Source: Streptomyces sp. HmicA12
GTDB lineage: Bacteria > Actinomycetota > Actinomycetes > Streptomycetales > Streptomycetaceae
DNA: 64,000 bases
Assembly: GCF_000373565.1 (NCBI RefSeq)
Contig: NZ_KB891849.1
Location: 208,973-272,972, forward strand
Reading direction: 5' to 3'
Shown: positions 31,466-39,680 of the stretch, in pieces
Layout of the letters: each line of letters begins with the position of its first letter
Position numbering within the stretch: the first letter of the stretch is position 1
Translations under genes and position numbers: made by a program
The notes under the pieces: generated by a model
The model's database searches: none
What the model was told of the DNA's origin: nothing
The model's input: only the letters and a program-made list of their open reading frames with translations

Positions 31466-32497
31466 TTGCATGCCCCTGCCATGGCGACGTTGCATCGCCC
31501 GGTGCGAAGCGAAACCGAACCCCAGTCCGACCAGACCGACAGTACGTCCACCGACGGCACGTCCACCGACCGGGCCGCCCGGCTCGCGGTCACCGTCTTC
31601 CCCGTGCTCGTGCTCGTCGCGGGCGCGCTGGGGCTGCTGCTGCCGGACACGTTCGCGGACTACAAGACGGATGTGCCGTATCTGCTGGGCGTGGTCATGT
31701 TCTGCATGGGGCTGACCATGAGCCTCGGGGACTTCAAGGGGGTCGCGCAGCGGCCCTGGGCGGTCGGGATCGGGCTCGTCGCGCACTACGTGATCATGCC
31801 GGGGCTCGGCTGGCTGATCGCCAACGTTCTCGATCTGTCGCCCCAGTTGGCGGCGGGGGTCATCCTCGTCGGCTGCGCGCCCAGCGGTACCGCGTCGAAC
31901 GTCGTGACGTACCTCGCGCGCGGTGACGTCGCCCTGTCCGTGTCCGTCGCGACCGTCTCCACGGTGCTCGCCCCGCTCGTCACGCCGCCGCTGACGCTGC
32001 TGCTCGCCGGGGAGTACCTGCCGGTGGACGCGGGGTCGATGGTGACGGACATCCTCAAGACCGTGCTGCTGCCGGTGCTCGCGGGCCTCGCCGTCCGGCT
32101 CCTCTTCGGCCGCTACGTCGACCGGGTGCTGAGCGTCCTGCCGTGGCTGTCCGCGGCGACCGTCGCCGTGATCGTGGCCGTGGTCGTCGCGGGCAGCGCC
32201 GCCGCGATCAAGTCGGCCGCGCTGGTGGTGCTCCTCGCCGTGGTCCTGCACAACGGCCTCGGGCTCGCCCTCGGCTACGGCGCCGGCAAGGCCGCCCGGC
32301 TCGGGAAGCCCGCGTCGCGCGCCATGGCCTTCGAGGTCGGCATGCAGAACAGCGGGCTCGCGGCCTCCCTCGCCACCGCCCACTTCAGCCCGCTGGCCGC
32401 GCTGCCCGCCGCCGTGTTCTCGGTCTGGCACAACGTGTCGGGCGCGGTCGTGGCGGCGTGGATGTCGCACCGGTCCAAGGCCGAGCCCGCCGACTGA
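31466..32497 (+). CDS. BASS-family (bile acid:sodium symporter) transporter
   Basis: 343 residues from TTG 31466; ATG 31481 is a reasonable alternative, as neither has a clear ribosome site. A Ser/Thr/Asp-rich cytoplasmic lead (1-38) is followed by ten helices. The sodium/substrate motifs are GVVMFCMGLTMSL, LVGCAPSGTASNVVTYLARG (crossover motif) and AFEVGMQNSGLAASLATAHF. The substrate is an organic anion, possibly pantoate or a sulfonate; it cannot be told. It is not obviously coupled to the apbE operon (21-bp gap, but no ribosome site). Confidence 0.85.
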   Translation: MHAPAMATLHRPVRSETEPQSDQTDSTSTDGTSTDRAARLAVTVFPVLVLVAGALGLLLPDTFADYKTDVPYLLGVVMFCMGLTMSLGDFKGVAQRPWAVGIGLVAHYVIMPGLGWLIANVLDLSPQLAAGVILVGCAPSGTASNVVTYLARGDVALSVSVATVSTVLAPLVTPPLTLLLAGEYLPVDAGSMVTDILKTVLLPVLAGLAVRLLFGRYVDRVLSVLPWLSAATVAVIVAVVVAGSAAAIKSAALVVLLAVVLHNGLGLALGYGAGKAARLGKPASRAMAFEVGMQNSGLAASLATAHFSPLAALPAAVFSVWHNVSGAVVAAWMSHRSKAEPAD

Positions 32498-32591
32498 CCC
32501 GGGCGGCACGGGCCGCGCATACACCGACACCGACGCGGACGCGGACGCCGACGCCGCGAGAAGCCGACCGGTCCCCCACCGAATTCCTCAC

Positions 32592-32637
32592 TGGACAGGT
32601 ATGGACAGGTCGGCTTTCGCATGCCTACCGTCTAGAC
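32592..32637 (+). promoter_or_regulatory. Leaderless promoter and GntR operator
   Basis: -35 TGGACA (32602-32607), an 18-bp spacer, -10 TACCGT (32626-32631), and the start codon six bases later. The perfect palindrome GTCTAGAC (32630-32637) overlaps the -10 and abuts ATG; it fits the GTnTAnAC site of HutC-type GntR proteins. TGGACAGGT is repeated at 32592-32600 and 32602-32610. Confidence 0.7.
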
Positions 32638-33357
32638 ATGCCTGGACAGGTTCACAAGCATCACCATGTCGCCCGCGTCCTCGCCGACGAGATCCGCGCG
32701 GGCGTGCACACCGACGGCAGCAAGCTGCCCGGGGAGCACGCCCTGCGGGAGCGGTTCGGGGTCAGCCGGACGACCGTGCGGCAGGCCCTCGGGGTGCTCG
32801 GCGAGCAGGGGCTCATCCAGACGCACGCCGGGATCGGCTCGATCGTCACCTTCGACGGTACGCCGCTCGACCAGCGTCTCGGCTGGACCAAGGCGCTCGC
32901 CGCGCAGGGCACCGAGCTGACCACGCGCGTGCTGCGCTTCGAGCGGATCAGGGACGCCGCACTCGCGGCCGAACTCGGCCTGGACAGCGACGCGTTCACC
33001 GCCCTGGACCGGGTCAGGCAGCTGCCCGACGGGCAGGGTGTCTCGCTGGAGTTCAGCCGCGTACCGGCCGTGGGCCCGCTGGCCGACCTGGCCGAGCGCG
33101 GCCTCGACGGTGACTCCCTGAGCCGCACGCTCACCGCGGCGGGCCGGATCCCCGACTCCGCCGAGGCGCGGATAGCGGTCGCCGGGCTCGGACCGGAGGA
33201 CTCCGACGCCCTGCATCGCTCCCCCGGTGAGCCCTTCCTCCGTGTCGCCCAGGTGTTCCGCGACGCGGAGGGCGGCGTGGTCGAGCAGGTGACGAGCCTG
33301 CTGGACCCCGCCCGGTTCCAACTGCACGTACGTACCGGCCGAGGAGGCCACTCGTGA
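32638..33357 (+). CDS. GntR-family regulator, HutC type
   Basis: 239 residues. The winged helix is GSKLPGEHALRERFGVSRTTVRQALGVLGEQGLIQTHAGIGSIV, and the C-terminal UTRA ligand domain (residues 85-235) has TALDRVRQLPDGQGVSLEFSRVP and VVEQVTSLLDPARFQLHV. Sugars, amino sugars or nucleoside-like ligands are usual for this domain. It is first in the operon, overlapping the next gene by 4 nt (GTGA). The operator overlapping its own start makes autorepression likely. In E. coli the analogous role is YegW. Confidence 0.9.
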   Translation: MPGQVHKHHHVARVLADEIRAGVHTDGSKLPGEHALRERFGVSRTTVRQALGVLGEQGLIQTHAGIGSIVTFDGTPLDQRLGWTKALAAQGTELTTRVLRFERIRDAALAAELGLDSDAFTALDRVRQLPDGQGVSLEFSRVPAVGPLADLAERGLDGDSLSRTLTAAGRIPDSAEARIAVAGLGPEDSDALHRSPGEPFLRVAQVFRDAEGGVVEQVTSLLDPARFQLHVRTGRGGHS

Positions 33358-34385
33358 CACCCGTGTCCGCAAACCCCCAACTCGACCGCGCGCTCGGCGC
33401 CTTCTACGGCCTCGCGCTCGGCGACGCCCTCGGCATGCCGACGCAGGTCATGTCGCGCGCCGACGTCGTCCGCGTCTACGGCGCGCTCGAAGGCTTCGAA
33501 CCGGCCCGGCCCGACAACCCGGTGAGCGCCGGGATGCCCGCGGGGTCCGTCACGGACGACACCGATCAGGCGGTCATCGTGGCGCGGCTGATCGTCGAGG
33601 GCGACGGGCACGTCGACCCGCTGCGGTTCGCCGAGGAACTCCTCGCCTGGGAGAAGGAGATGAAGGCCAAGGGGTCGTTCGACCTGCTCGGCCCGTCGAC
33701 CAAGGCGGCGCTCGACTCCGTGGCCCGGGGCACCGACCCCAAGGAGGCCGGGAAGCACGGCACCACGAACGGTGCCGCGATGCGGGTCACGCCGGTCGGC
33801 ATCGCCTTCCCCTGCGACGTCTCCCGGACCGCGGCCATCGAGGCGTTCCTCGACCGGGTCGTCGAGTCGTGCCAGGTCACGCACGACACCACCGTCGGCA
33901 TCGCGGGAGCGGCCGCGGTCGCCGCGGCCGTCTCCACCGGGGTCGCCGGCGGCACCCTCGACGAGGCCTTCGACGCCGCGATCACCGCGTCGGCGGCAGG
34001 CGCCCGGCGCGGGAACTGGATCGCGGGCGCCAGCATCTCGGCGCGGATCGGCTGGGCGCGCGAGCTCGTCGCCGGTCTGGACGAGGCCACGGCGCTCGAC
34101 CGGATCGACGCGCTGATCGGCACCAGCGTCGCCAGCCAGGAGTCGGTGCCCGCGGCCTTCGCGGTGCTCGCCATGACCGGCGGCGACCCGTGGCGCTCCG
34201 CGCTGCTGGCCGCGAACCTCGGCGGCGACAGCGACACGATCGGCGCCGTCGCGGGCGCGATCGCCGGCTCCGTGCACGGCCTCGCGGCCCTGCCCGCCGA
34301 CGCCGTACGGACCCTGCGCGAGGTCAACGACCTCGAACTGGATCCGTTGACAAGCCAGTTGCTCACGTACCGCGACCTCGACTGA
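33354..34385 (+). CDS. ADP-ribosylglycohydrolase family protein (YegU-like)
   Basis: 343 residues. The DraG-type fold has GALYGLALGDALGMP-like sequence (AFYGLALGDALGMPTQVMS), the di-metal site SVTDDTDQAVIVA, GTTNGAAMRVTPVGI and the C-terminal ANLGGDSDTIGAVAGAIAGSV. Both Asp clusters are present, so it should hydrolyse an N- or O-glycosidic bond of ADP-ribose or a nucleoside-like compound. Operon context with a permease and a sugar kinase suggests a small-molecule substrate and not protein ADP-ribose. Confidence 0.9.
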   Translation: MTPVSANPQLDRALGAFYGLALGDALGMPTQVMSRADVVRVYGALEGFEPARPDNPVSAGMPAGSVTDDTDQAVIVARLIVEGDGHVDPLRFAEELLAWEKEMKAKGSFDLLGPSTKAALDSVARGTDPKEAGKHGTTNGAAMRVTPVGIAFPCDVSRTAAIEAFLDRVVESCQVTHDTTVGIAGAAAVAAAVSTGVAGGTLDEAFDAAITASAAGARRGNWIAGASISARIGWARELVAGLDEATALDRIDALIGTSVASQESVPAAFAVLAMTGGDPWRSALLAANLGGDSDTIGAVAGAIAGSVHGLAALPADAVRTLREVNDLELDPLTSQLLTYRDLD

Positions 34386-34436
34386 CACCACCGGCCCCCA
34401 CCGACTGCCCCAGCACCCGAGCAAGGAGGTTCCGCG

Positions 34437-35906
34437 ATGGCCGCTTCAACGAAGAACGACCGCGTCGGCACCGTGGAGACCCGAGGGATCGAACCGGTCC
34501 CGGACCATGAGCGGCACGGACACGCGAGCCAGATGTTCTGGACGTGGTTCGCCGCGAACATCTCGATCCTCGGGCTGCCGCTCGGCGCGACGCTCGTCGC
34601 CTTCCGCGGCCTGAACATCTGGCAGGCCGTGCTCGTCGCGGTCGTCGGCGCGGTCGGTTCGTTCGCCCTGGTCGGCGCGCTCAGTCTGGCCGGGAAGAAG
34701 GGCGGCGCCCCCGCCCTGACGCTGTCGCGGGCGGTGTTCGGGCAGCGCGGCAATCACGGTCCCACGCTGGTGACGTGGCTGAGCCGGGTCGGCTGGGAGA
34801 CGATCTCGACGACCACGGCCGCGTACGCGCTGCTCGCTCTCCTCAACACCCTGTTCGGCTTCGGCCAGGGCACCGTCCTCACTCTGATCTGCCTGCTGGT
34901 CTTCATCGCCTGCACCCTGCTGATCAGCGGCCTCGGCCACGCCACGATCATGTGGATCAACAAGTGGGCGACGGTCGGTTTCGGTGTCCTGAACCTGATC
35001 GTGATGGGCTTCCTGGTCGCCACCGTCGACTGGCAGAAGGTGCTCGACGCCCCGGCGGGACAGACCAGCGCGGTCATCGCCGGCATCGGGTTCATCGCCT
35101 CGGGCACCGGCATCGGCTGGGCCAACGCCGGTGCGGACTACGCCCGTTACCTGCCGAAGTCCATCCCCGGCGGGCGCCTCGTGCGCGCCTCGGCCTTCGG
35201 CGCCGGCATCCCGCTGGTGCTGCTGATCTCGCTGGGTTCGCTGCTGACGGCCGGCGACTCGTCGCTCGCCACCTCGTCCGACCCGGTCTCGGCGATCAAC
35301 GCGATGCTGCCGTCGTGGATGGCGGTCCCGTATCTGATCGCGGCGTTCGGCGGGCTGCTGATGTCCAATCACCTGTCCACGTACTCGGCCGGGCTGACGA
35401 TGATCACGCTCGGTCTGCGGGTGCCGCGCGCGTGGGCGGTCTGCGTCGACGTCGTGCTGATGTTCCTCGGCGGCATCTACTTCATGCTGATCGCCGGTGA
35501 CTTCTACGGCCCGTTCACCACGTTCCTGACGTTGCTCGCCGTGCCGATCTCGGCGTGGATCGGCGTGATCGTCGTCGACATGCTGCGCGGCCGCCAGTAC
35601 GACGCCGAGGCGCTGATGGACACCGGGAGCGGCAGCCGCTACTGGTACCGCGGCGGTTTCCATCTGCCGGCTGTCGTCGCCTGGGTGGTGGCGATCGTGG
35701 CCGGGCTGCTGTTCACGACGGCCGCGACCAGCGCGGACGACGTGTGGTTCAAGGGGCCGCTGGCCGATGCGTGGCTCGGTACGAACGGGCTCGGCTGGCT
35801 CGTCGCCATCGTCGTGGGCGCCGCGGTGTACGCCGTCCTCGGCCGCCGCTCCCCGGTGACCGCCGAGTCCCCCACCCCCACCGCACTCGAGGAGGTCACC
35901 CGATGA
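34437..35906 (+). CDS. NCS1-family purine/cytosine-type permease
   Basis: 489 residues with 12 hydrophobic helices. Typical family segments are FWTWFAANISILGLPLGATLV, WLSRVGWETISTTTAAY, GIGWANAGADYARYLPKSIPGG and the short cytoplasmic end. NCS1 carriers take up nucleobases, nucleosides or hydantoins with Na+ or H+. GGAGGTT eight bases before the ATG is a strong ribosome site. It replaces the MFS carrier YegT of the E. coli equivalent and is likely to bring in the compound cleaved by the upstream glycohydrolase. Confidence 0.9.
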   Translation: MAASTKNDRVGTVETRGIEPVPDHERHGHASQMFWTWFAANISILGLPLGATLVAFRGLNIWQAVLVAVVGAVGSFALVGALSLAGKKGGAPALTLSRAVFGQRGNHGPTLVTWLSRVGWETISTTTAAYALLALLNTLFGFGQGTVLTLICLLVFIACTLLISGLGHATIMWINKWATVGFGVLNLIVMGFLVATVDWQKVLDAPAGQTSAVIAGIGFIASGTGIGWANAGADYARYLPKSIPGGRLVRASAFGAGIPLVLLISLGSLLTAGDSSLATSSDPVSAINAMLPSWMAVPYLIAAFGGLLMSNHLSTYSAGLTMITLGLRVPRAWAVCVDVVLMFLGGIYFMLIAGDFYGPFTTFLTLLAVPISAWIGVIVVDMLRGRQYDAEALMDTGSGSRYWYRGGFHLPAVVAWVVAIVAGLLFTTAATSADDVWFKGPLADAWLGTNGLGWLVAIVVGAAVYAVLGRRSPVTAESPTPTALEEVTR

Positions 35907-36871
35907 CCACGCCCGTATCCCGTGTCGTGCTCGCGGGGAACGTCATCGCCGATCTGGTCATCGACGTACCCGCTCTCCCGGAGCGGGGTGGCGATGTCAT
36001 CGGCACGCGTACGGAGCTGTACGCGGGCGGCGGGTTCAACACCCTGACCGCCGCCCGCCGCCTGGGCGCCGAAGCCGTGTACGCGGGCCTGCACGGCACC
36101 GGCCCGTACGGCGGCCTGGTGCGCTCCTCGCTCGCGGCCGAGGGCATCGGCACCGTGCTGGACGCGCGGGCGGACGGCGACACCGGGTTCTGCGTGGCCC
36201 TGGTGGACGGCGGCGGCGAGCGAACGTTCGTGACGAGCTTCGGGGTCGACGCGCGCATGACGCGGGACGAGGCGTCGGCGATCGCCGGCGCCGTGCGCGC
36301 GGGCGACCTCGTCCAGGTCTCCGGGTACGGCCTGGTGATGGAGGTCAACGGACCGCTTCTCGCCGAGGTGGTGGCGGGTCTCGCGGACGACGTACGGGTG
36401 TGTCTCGACCCGGCGCCGCTGGTCGCGGACATCCCCGCCGAGGTACTGGATCCGGTGCTGGCCCGCACGGACTGGCTGAGCTGCAACGCGCGGGAGGCCG
36501 GGCTGATGACCGGCGTGGCCGAGCCGCGGGCGGCGGCCGAGGTGCTGCGCGGGCGGCTGCGGCCCGGGGCCGGTGTCCTGGTGCGGGCCGACAAGGACGG
36601 CTGCTGGGTGGCTCCGCCCGGGTCGGGGGACGTGGTGCACGTCGCCGGGTTCGCCGTGGACGCGGTCGACAGCAATGGGGCCGGGGACGCGCATGTCGGG
36701 GCGTTCCTGGCGCTGCTGGGGCGGGGGGTGCCGGCGGTCGAGGCGGCTCGGGGGGCCAATGCGGCTGCCGCGCTGGCTGTTACTCGCAGGGGGCCCGCGA
36801 CGGCGCCGACCGGGGGCGAGCTGGCGAAGTTCGTCGGGCCCGGCCTCGCCGCTGTGCTGGGGCTGCTGTAG
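35903..36871 (+). CDS. PfkB-family carbohydrate kinase (YegV-like)
   Basis: 322 residues. The N-terminal PfkB motif is ELYAGGGFNTLTAARRLGAEAVYAG, and the C-terminal signature is VDAVDSNGAGDAHVGAFLALL with the catalytic Asp in GAGD. It should phosphorylate the sugar or nucleoside released by the glycohydrolase. The ATG start overlaps the permease stop by 4 nt (ATGA). It ends the four-gene operon; a branched hairpin follows. Confidence 0.9.
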   Translation: MTTPVSRVVLAGNVIADLVIDVPALPERGGDVIGTRTELYAGGGFNTLTAARRLGAEAVYAGLHGTGPYGGLVRSSLAAEGIGTVLDARADGDTGFCVALVDGGGERTFVTSFGVDARMTRDEASAIAGAVRAGDLVQVSGYGLVMEVNGPLLAEVVAGLADDVRVCLDPAPLVADIPAEVLDPVLARTDWLSCNAREAGLMTGVAEPRAAAEVLRGRLRPGAGVLVRADKDGCWVAPPGSGDVVHVAGFAVDAVDSNGAGDAHVGAFLALLGRGVPAVEAARGANAAAALAVTRRGPATAPTGGELAKFVGPGLAAVLGLL

Positions 36872-36873
36872 CG

Positions 36874-36938
36874 CCTCCGGCGACCGAGCCGGGGTCACGG
36901 GGCTGAGCCCCCGGACCCCGCGCCCCCATCGCCGGAGG
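36874..36938. terminator. Branched hairpin between convergent genes
   Basis: Outer arms cctccggcga (36874-36883) and tcgccggagg (36929-36938), with inner ggggtc/gacccc and ggggct/agcccc. It lies between the PfkB kinase and argR stops. No U-run, so the terminator role is probable only. Confidence 0.5.
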
Positions 36939-36953
36939 GGCTCGAGGTGCGTA

Positions 36954-37529
36954 CTAGTGGTCGTTCTGCGCCAGCCGCAGCAGATGCTCGGCCAGTGCCT
37001 GCCCGCCCGCCGGGTCCCGGCTGATCAGCAGCAACGTATCGTCACCGGCGATCGTGCCGAGGATGACGTGCAGTTCGGCCTGGTCGATGGCCGAGGCGAG
37101 GAACTGCGCGGCACCCGGCGGGGTGCGGAGCACCACCAGGTTCGCCGACGCCTCGGCGGAGATGAGCAGCTCGCCGGCGAGGCGGCGCATGCGCTCCTCC
37201 TTCGCCGACTCGCCGAGCGGGGCCTGCGGGGTGCGGAAGCCGCCCTCGCTGGGCACGGCGTAGATCAGCTCGCCGTTGGTGTTGCGGATCTTGACCGCGC
37301 CCAGCTCGTCCAGGTCACGGGAGAGCGTGGCCTGGGTGACGGTCAGGCCGTCGTCGGACAGCAGCTTCGCCAACTGGCTCTGCGAGCGCACCGGTTGCCG
37401 GTTGAGGATGTCCACGATCCGGCGGTGGCGCGCGGTGCGCGTCTGCGGCACGGCGGGGCCGTGGGCCTGTGCCAAGGCGTTCGCGATGTTCGCCCCGGCC
37501 CGCAGGTCGTTCTCCGCTTTGCTGCTCAT
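36954..37529 (-). CDS. argR: Arginine repressor ArgR
   Basis: 191 residues; the first 30 (SSKAENDLRAGANIANALAQ...) are longer than in E. coli ArgR. The winged helix is ARHRRIVDILNRQPVRSQSQLAKLL...TVTQATLSRDLDELGAVKI, and the oligomerisation/arginine domain has GTIAGDDTLLLISRDP. With arginine bound it represses the arg promoters. It is last in argCJBDR, 19 bp after argD, so it regulates its own operon through the ARG box at 41.9 kb. Confidence 0.95.
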   Translation of the reverse strand: MSSKAENDLRAGANIANALAQAHGPAVPQTRTARHRRIVDILNRQPVRSQSQLAKLLSDDGLTVTQATLSRDLDELGAVKIRNTNGELIYAVPSEGGFRTPQAPLGESAKEERMRRLAGELLISAEASANLVVLRTPPGAAQFLASAIDQAELHVILGTIAGDDTLLLISRDPAGGQALAEHLLRLAQNDH

Positions 37530-37548
37530 CGTCGTCCCATCCTCAGGA

Positions 37549-38751
37549 TCAGGCTTCCCCGTCGGCCGCGGCCGCGTCCAGGACGGCGGGCAGGGCCGTG
37601 AGGAACGCGTCCGCCTCGGCGTCGGTCAGGTTCAGCGGGGGCATGAGCCGGACGACGTCGGGTGCGGGCGCGTTCACCAGGAAGCCCGCGTCCTGGGCCG
37701 CCTGCTGCACCTGGGGTGCGCGCGGCCCGGTGAGCACGATACCCAGCAGAAGGCCCGCGCCCCTGACATGGCTGACCAGCGGGTGCTTCAGGGCTTCGAT
37801 TCCGCCGGTGAGCCGCTCGCCGACGCTCTTGGTGTTCTCCAGGAGACCTTCGGCGGCGATCGTGTCGAGGACCGCGAGTCCGGCGGCGCAGACCACCGGG
37901 TTGCCGCCGAACGTGGTGCCGTGCTGTCCGGGCCTCAGCAGCTTCGCCGCCTCGCCGAACGCGACGGTCACGCCGAGCGGAAGCCCGCCGCCGATGCCCT
38001 TGGCGAGCGTGACGACGTCCGGCTCGACGCCTTCCCCGGCCTGGTACGCGAACCAGTGGCCGGTCCTGCCGATGCCGGTCTGCACCTCGTCGAGGACGAG
38101 CAGGGTGCCGGTGGCGCGGGTGATCTCGCGGGCCGCCTTCAGGTAGCCGGCGGGCGGCACGACCACGCCGTTCTCGCCCTGGATCGGCTCGATGATGACG
38201 AAGGCGGTGTCCTCGGTGACGGCGGCGCGGAGCGCGTCCACATCGCCGTACGGGACGTGCGTGACGTCGCCCGGGAGCGGTGTGAAGCCGTCCTGCTTGC
38301 CGGGCTGGCCGGTCAGGGCGAGGGCGCCCATGGTCCGGCCGTGGAAGCCGCCCGTCGTGGCGACCATGTGCGTGCGGCCGGTGAGCCGGCCGATCTTGAA
38401 GGCCGCCTCGTTGGCCTCGGCTCCCGAGTTGCAGAAGAAGACGGCGCCGTCGCGGCCGAAGAGCTGGAGGAGGCGCTCGGCCAGGGCGACCGGCGGCTCG
38501 GCGACGAAGAGGTTGGAGACATGGCCGAGCGAGCCGAGCTGCTTGCCGACCGCGTCGATGATCGCCGGGTGGGCGTGGCCCAGGGCGTTCACCGCGATGC
38601 CGCCGACGAAGTCCAGGTACTCCTTGCCGTCGGCGTCCCACAGCCTGGCGCCCTCGCCCTTGACGAGGGGCAGCCGCGGGGTGCCGTAGTTGTTCATCAG
38701 CGCGCCCTGCCAGCGCGAGGTCAGCTCTGCGTTCTTGGCGTGCTCGTTCAT
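37549..38751 (-). CDS. argD: Acetylornithine aminotransferase
   Basis: 400 residues, class III PLP aminotransferase. LVLDEVQTGIGRTGHWFAYQ holds the cofactor-binding Asp; DVVTLAKGIGGGLPLGV holds the Schiff-base Lys. FCNSGAEANEAAFKIGR binds the phosphate. It converts N-acetylglutamate semialdehyde to N-acetylornithine with glutamate. The ATG start overlaps the argB stop by 4 nt. It may also act as N-succinyl-DAP aminotransferase, as in other bacteria. Confidence 0.96.
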   Translation of the reverse strand: MNEHAKNAELTSRWQGALMNNYGTPRLPLVKGEGARLWDADGKEYLDFVGGIAVNALGHAHPAIIDAVGKQLGSLGHVSNLFVAEPPVALAERLLQLFGRDGAVFFCNSGAEANEAAFKIGRLTGRTHMVATTGGFHGRTMGALALTGQPGKQDGFTPLPGDVTHVPYGDVDALRAAVTEDTAFVIIEPIQGENGVVVPPAGYLKAAREITRATGTLLVLDEVQTGIGRTGHWFAYQAGEGVEPDVVTLAKGIGGGLPLGVTVAFGEAAKLLRPGQHGTTFGGNPVVCAAGLAVLDTIAAEGLLENTKSVGERLTGGIEALKHPLVSHVRGAGLLLGIVLTGPRAPQVQQAAQDAGFLVNAPAPDVVRLMPPLNLTDAEADAFLTALPAVLDAAAADGEA

Positions 38752-39680
38752 GCGTTGCTCTCCCCCTCCGCATCGGGCACGACCATCGTGCCGATGCCCT
38801 CGTCCGTGAAGATCTCCAGCAGGATCGAGTGCTGGACGCGGCCGTCGATGACGCGGGCGGTGTGCACGCCGTTGCGCACGGCGTGCAGGCAGCCCTCCAT
38901 CTTCGGGACCATGCCGCTCGCCAGGTCGGGGAGCAGCTTCTCGAGTTCGGTGGCGGTGAGCCGGCTGATGACCTCGTCGGAGTGGGGCCAGTCCTCGTAG
39001 AGGCCCTCGACGTCGGTCAGCACCATCAGCGTCTCGGCGTCCAGCGCAGCAGCGAGTGCCGCAGCCGCCGTATCAGCATTGACGTTGTAGACATGGTGGT
39101 CGTCCTGGGAGCGGGCGATCGAGGAGACGACCGGGATGCGGCCGTCGGCGAGCAGGGCCTCGATGGCGCCGGTGTCGATCTCGGTGATCTCGCCGACGCG
39201 GCCGATGTCGACCAACTCGCCCTCGATGCGGGGCTGGTGCTTGGTGGCGGTGATGGTGTGCGCGTCCTCGCCGGTGAGGCCGACGGCGAGCGGGCCGTGC
39301 TGGTTGAGCAGGCCGACGAGCTCGCGCTGTACCTGTCCGGCGAGCACCATCCGTACGACGTCCATGGCGTCCTCGGTGGTGACGCGCAGGCCGGCCTTGA
39401 ACTCGCTGACGATGCCGTGCTTGTCGAGGGCCTTGCTGATCTGCGGGCCGCCGCCGTGCACGACGACCGGCTTGAGGCCGGCGTGGTGCAGGAAGACGAC
39501 GTCCTGCGCGAACGCGGCCTTCAACTCCTCGTCGATCATGGCGTTTCCGCCGAACTTGATGACGACGGTCTTGCCGTGGTGGCGGGTCAGCCAGGGCAGC
39601 GCCTCGATGAGGGTCTGCGCCTTGGGGAGCGCGGTGTGCTTCCGCGCGGCGGGCTGGCCGCTCTGTTTCGTCTCGCTCAT
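38748..39680 (-). CDS. argB: Acetylglutamate kinase
   Basis: 310 residues, amino-acid kinase fold. ATP-site motif TVVIKFGGNAMID and substrate motif VVVHGGGPQISKAL; LVGLTGEDAHT-like segment LAVGLTGEDAHTIT. The N-terminal 20-residue helix is characteristic of the arginine-inhibited hexameric form, so feedback inhibition is expected. ATG 39680 overlaps the argJ stop by 3 nt. It phosphorylates N-acetylglutamate in step two of the pathway. Confidence 0.96.
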   Translation of the reverse strand: MSETKQSGQPAARKHTALPKAQTLIEALPWLTRHHGKTVVIKFGGNAMIDEELKAAFAQDVVFLHHAGLKPVVVHGGGPQISKALDKHGIVSEFKAGLRVTTEDAMDVVRMVLAGQVQRELVGLLNQHGPLAVGLTGEDAHTITATKHQPRIEGELVDIGRVGEITEIDTGAIEALLADGRIPVVSSIARSQDDHHVYNVNADTAAAALAAALDAETLMVLTDVEGLYEDWPHSDEVISRLTATELEKLLPDLASGMVPKMEGCLHAVRNGVHTARVIDGRVQHSILLEIFTDEGIGTMVVPDAEGESNA

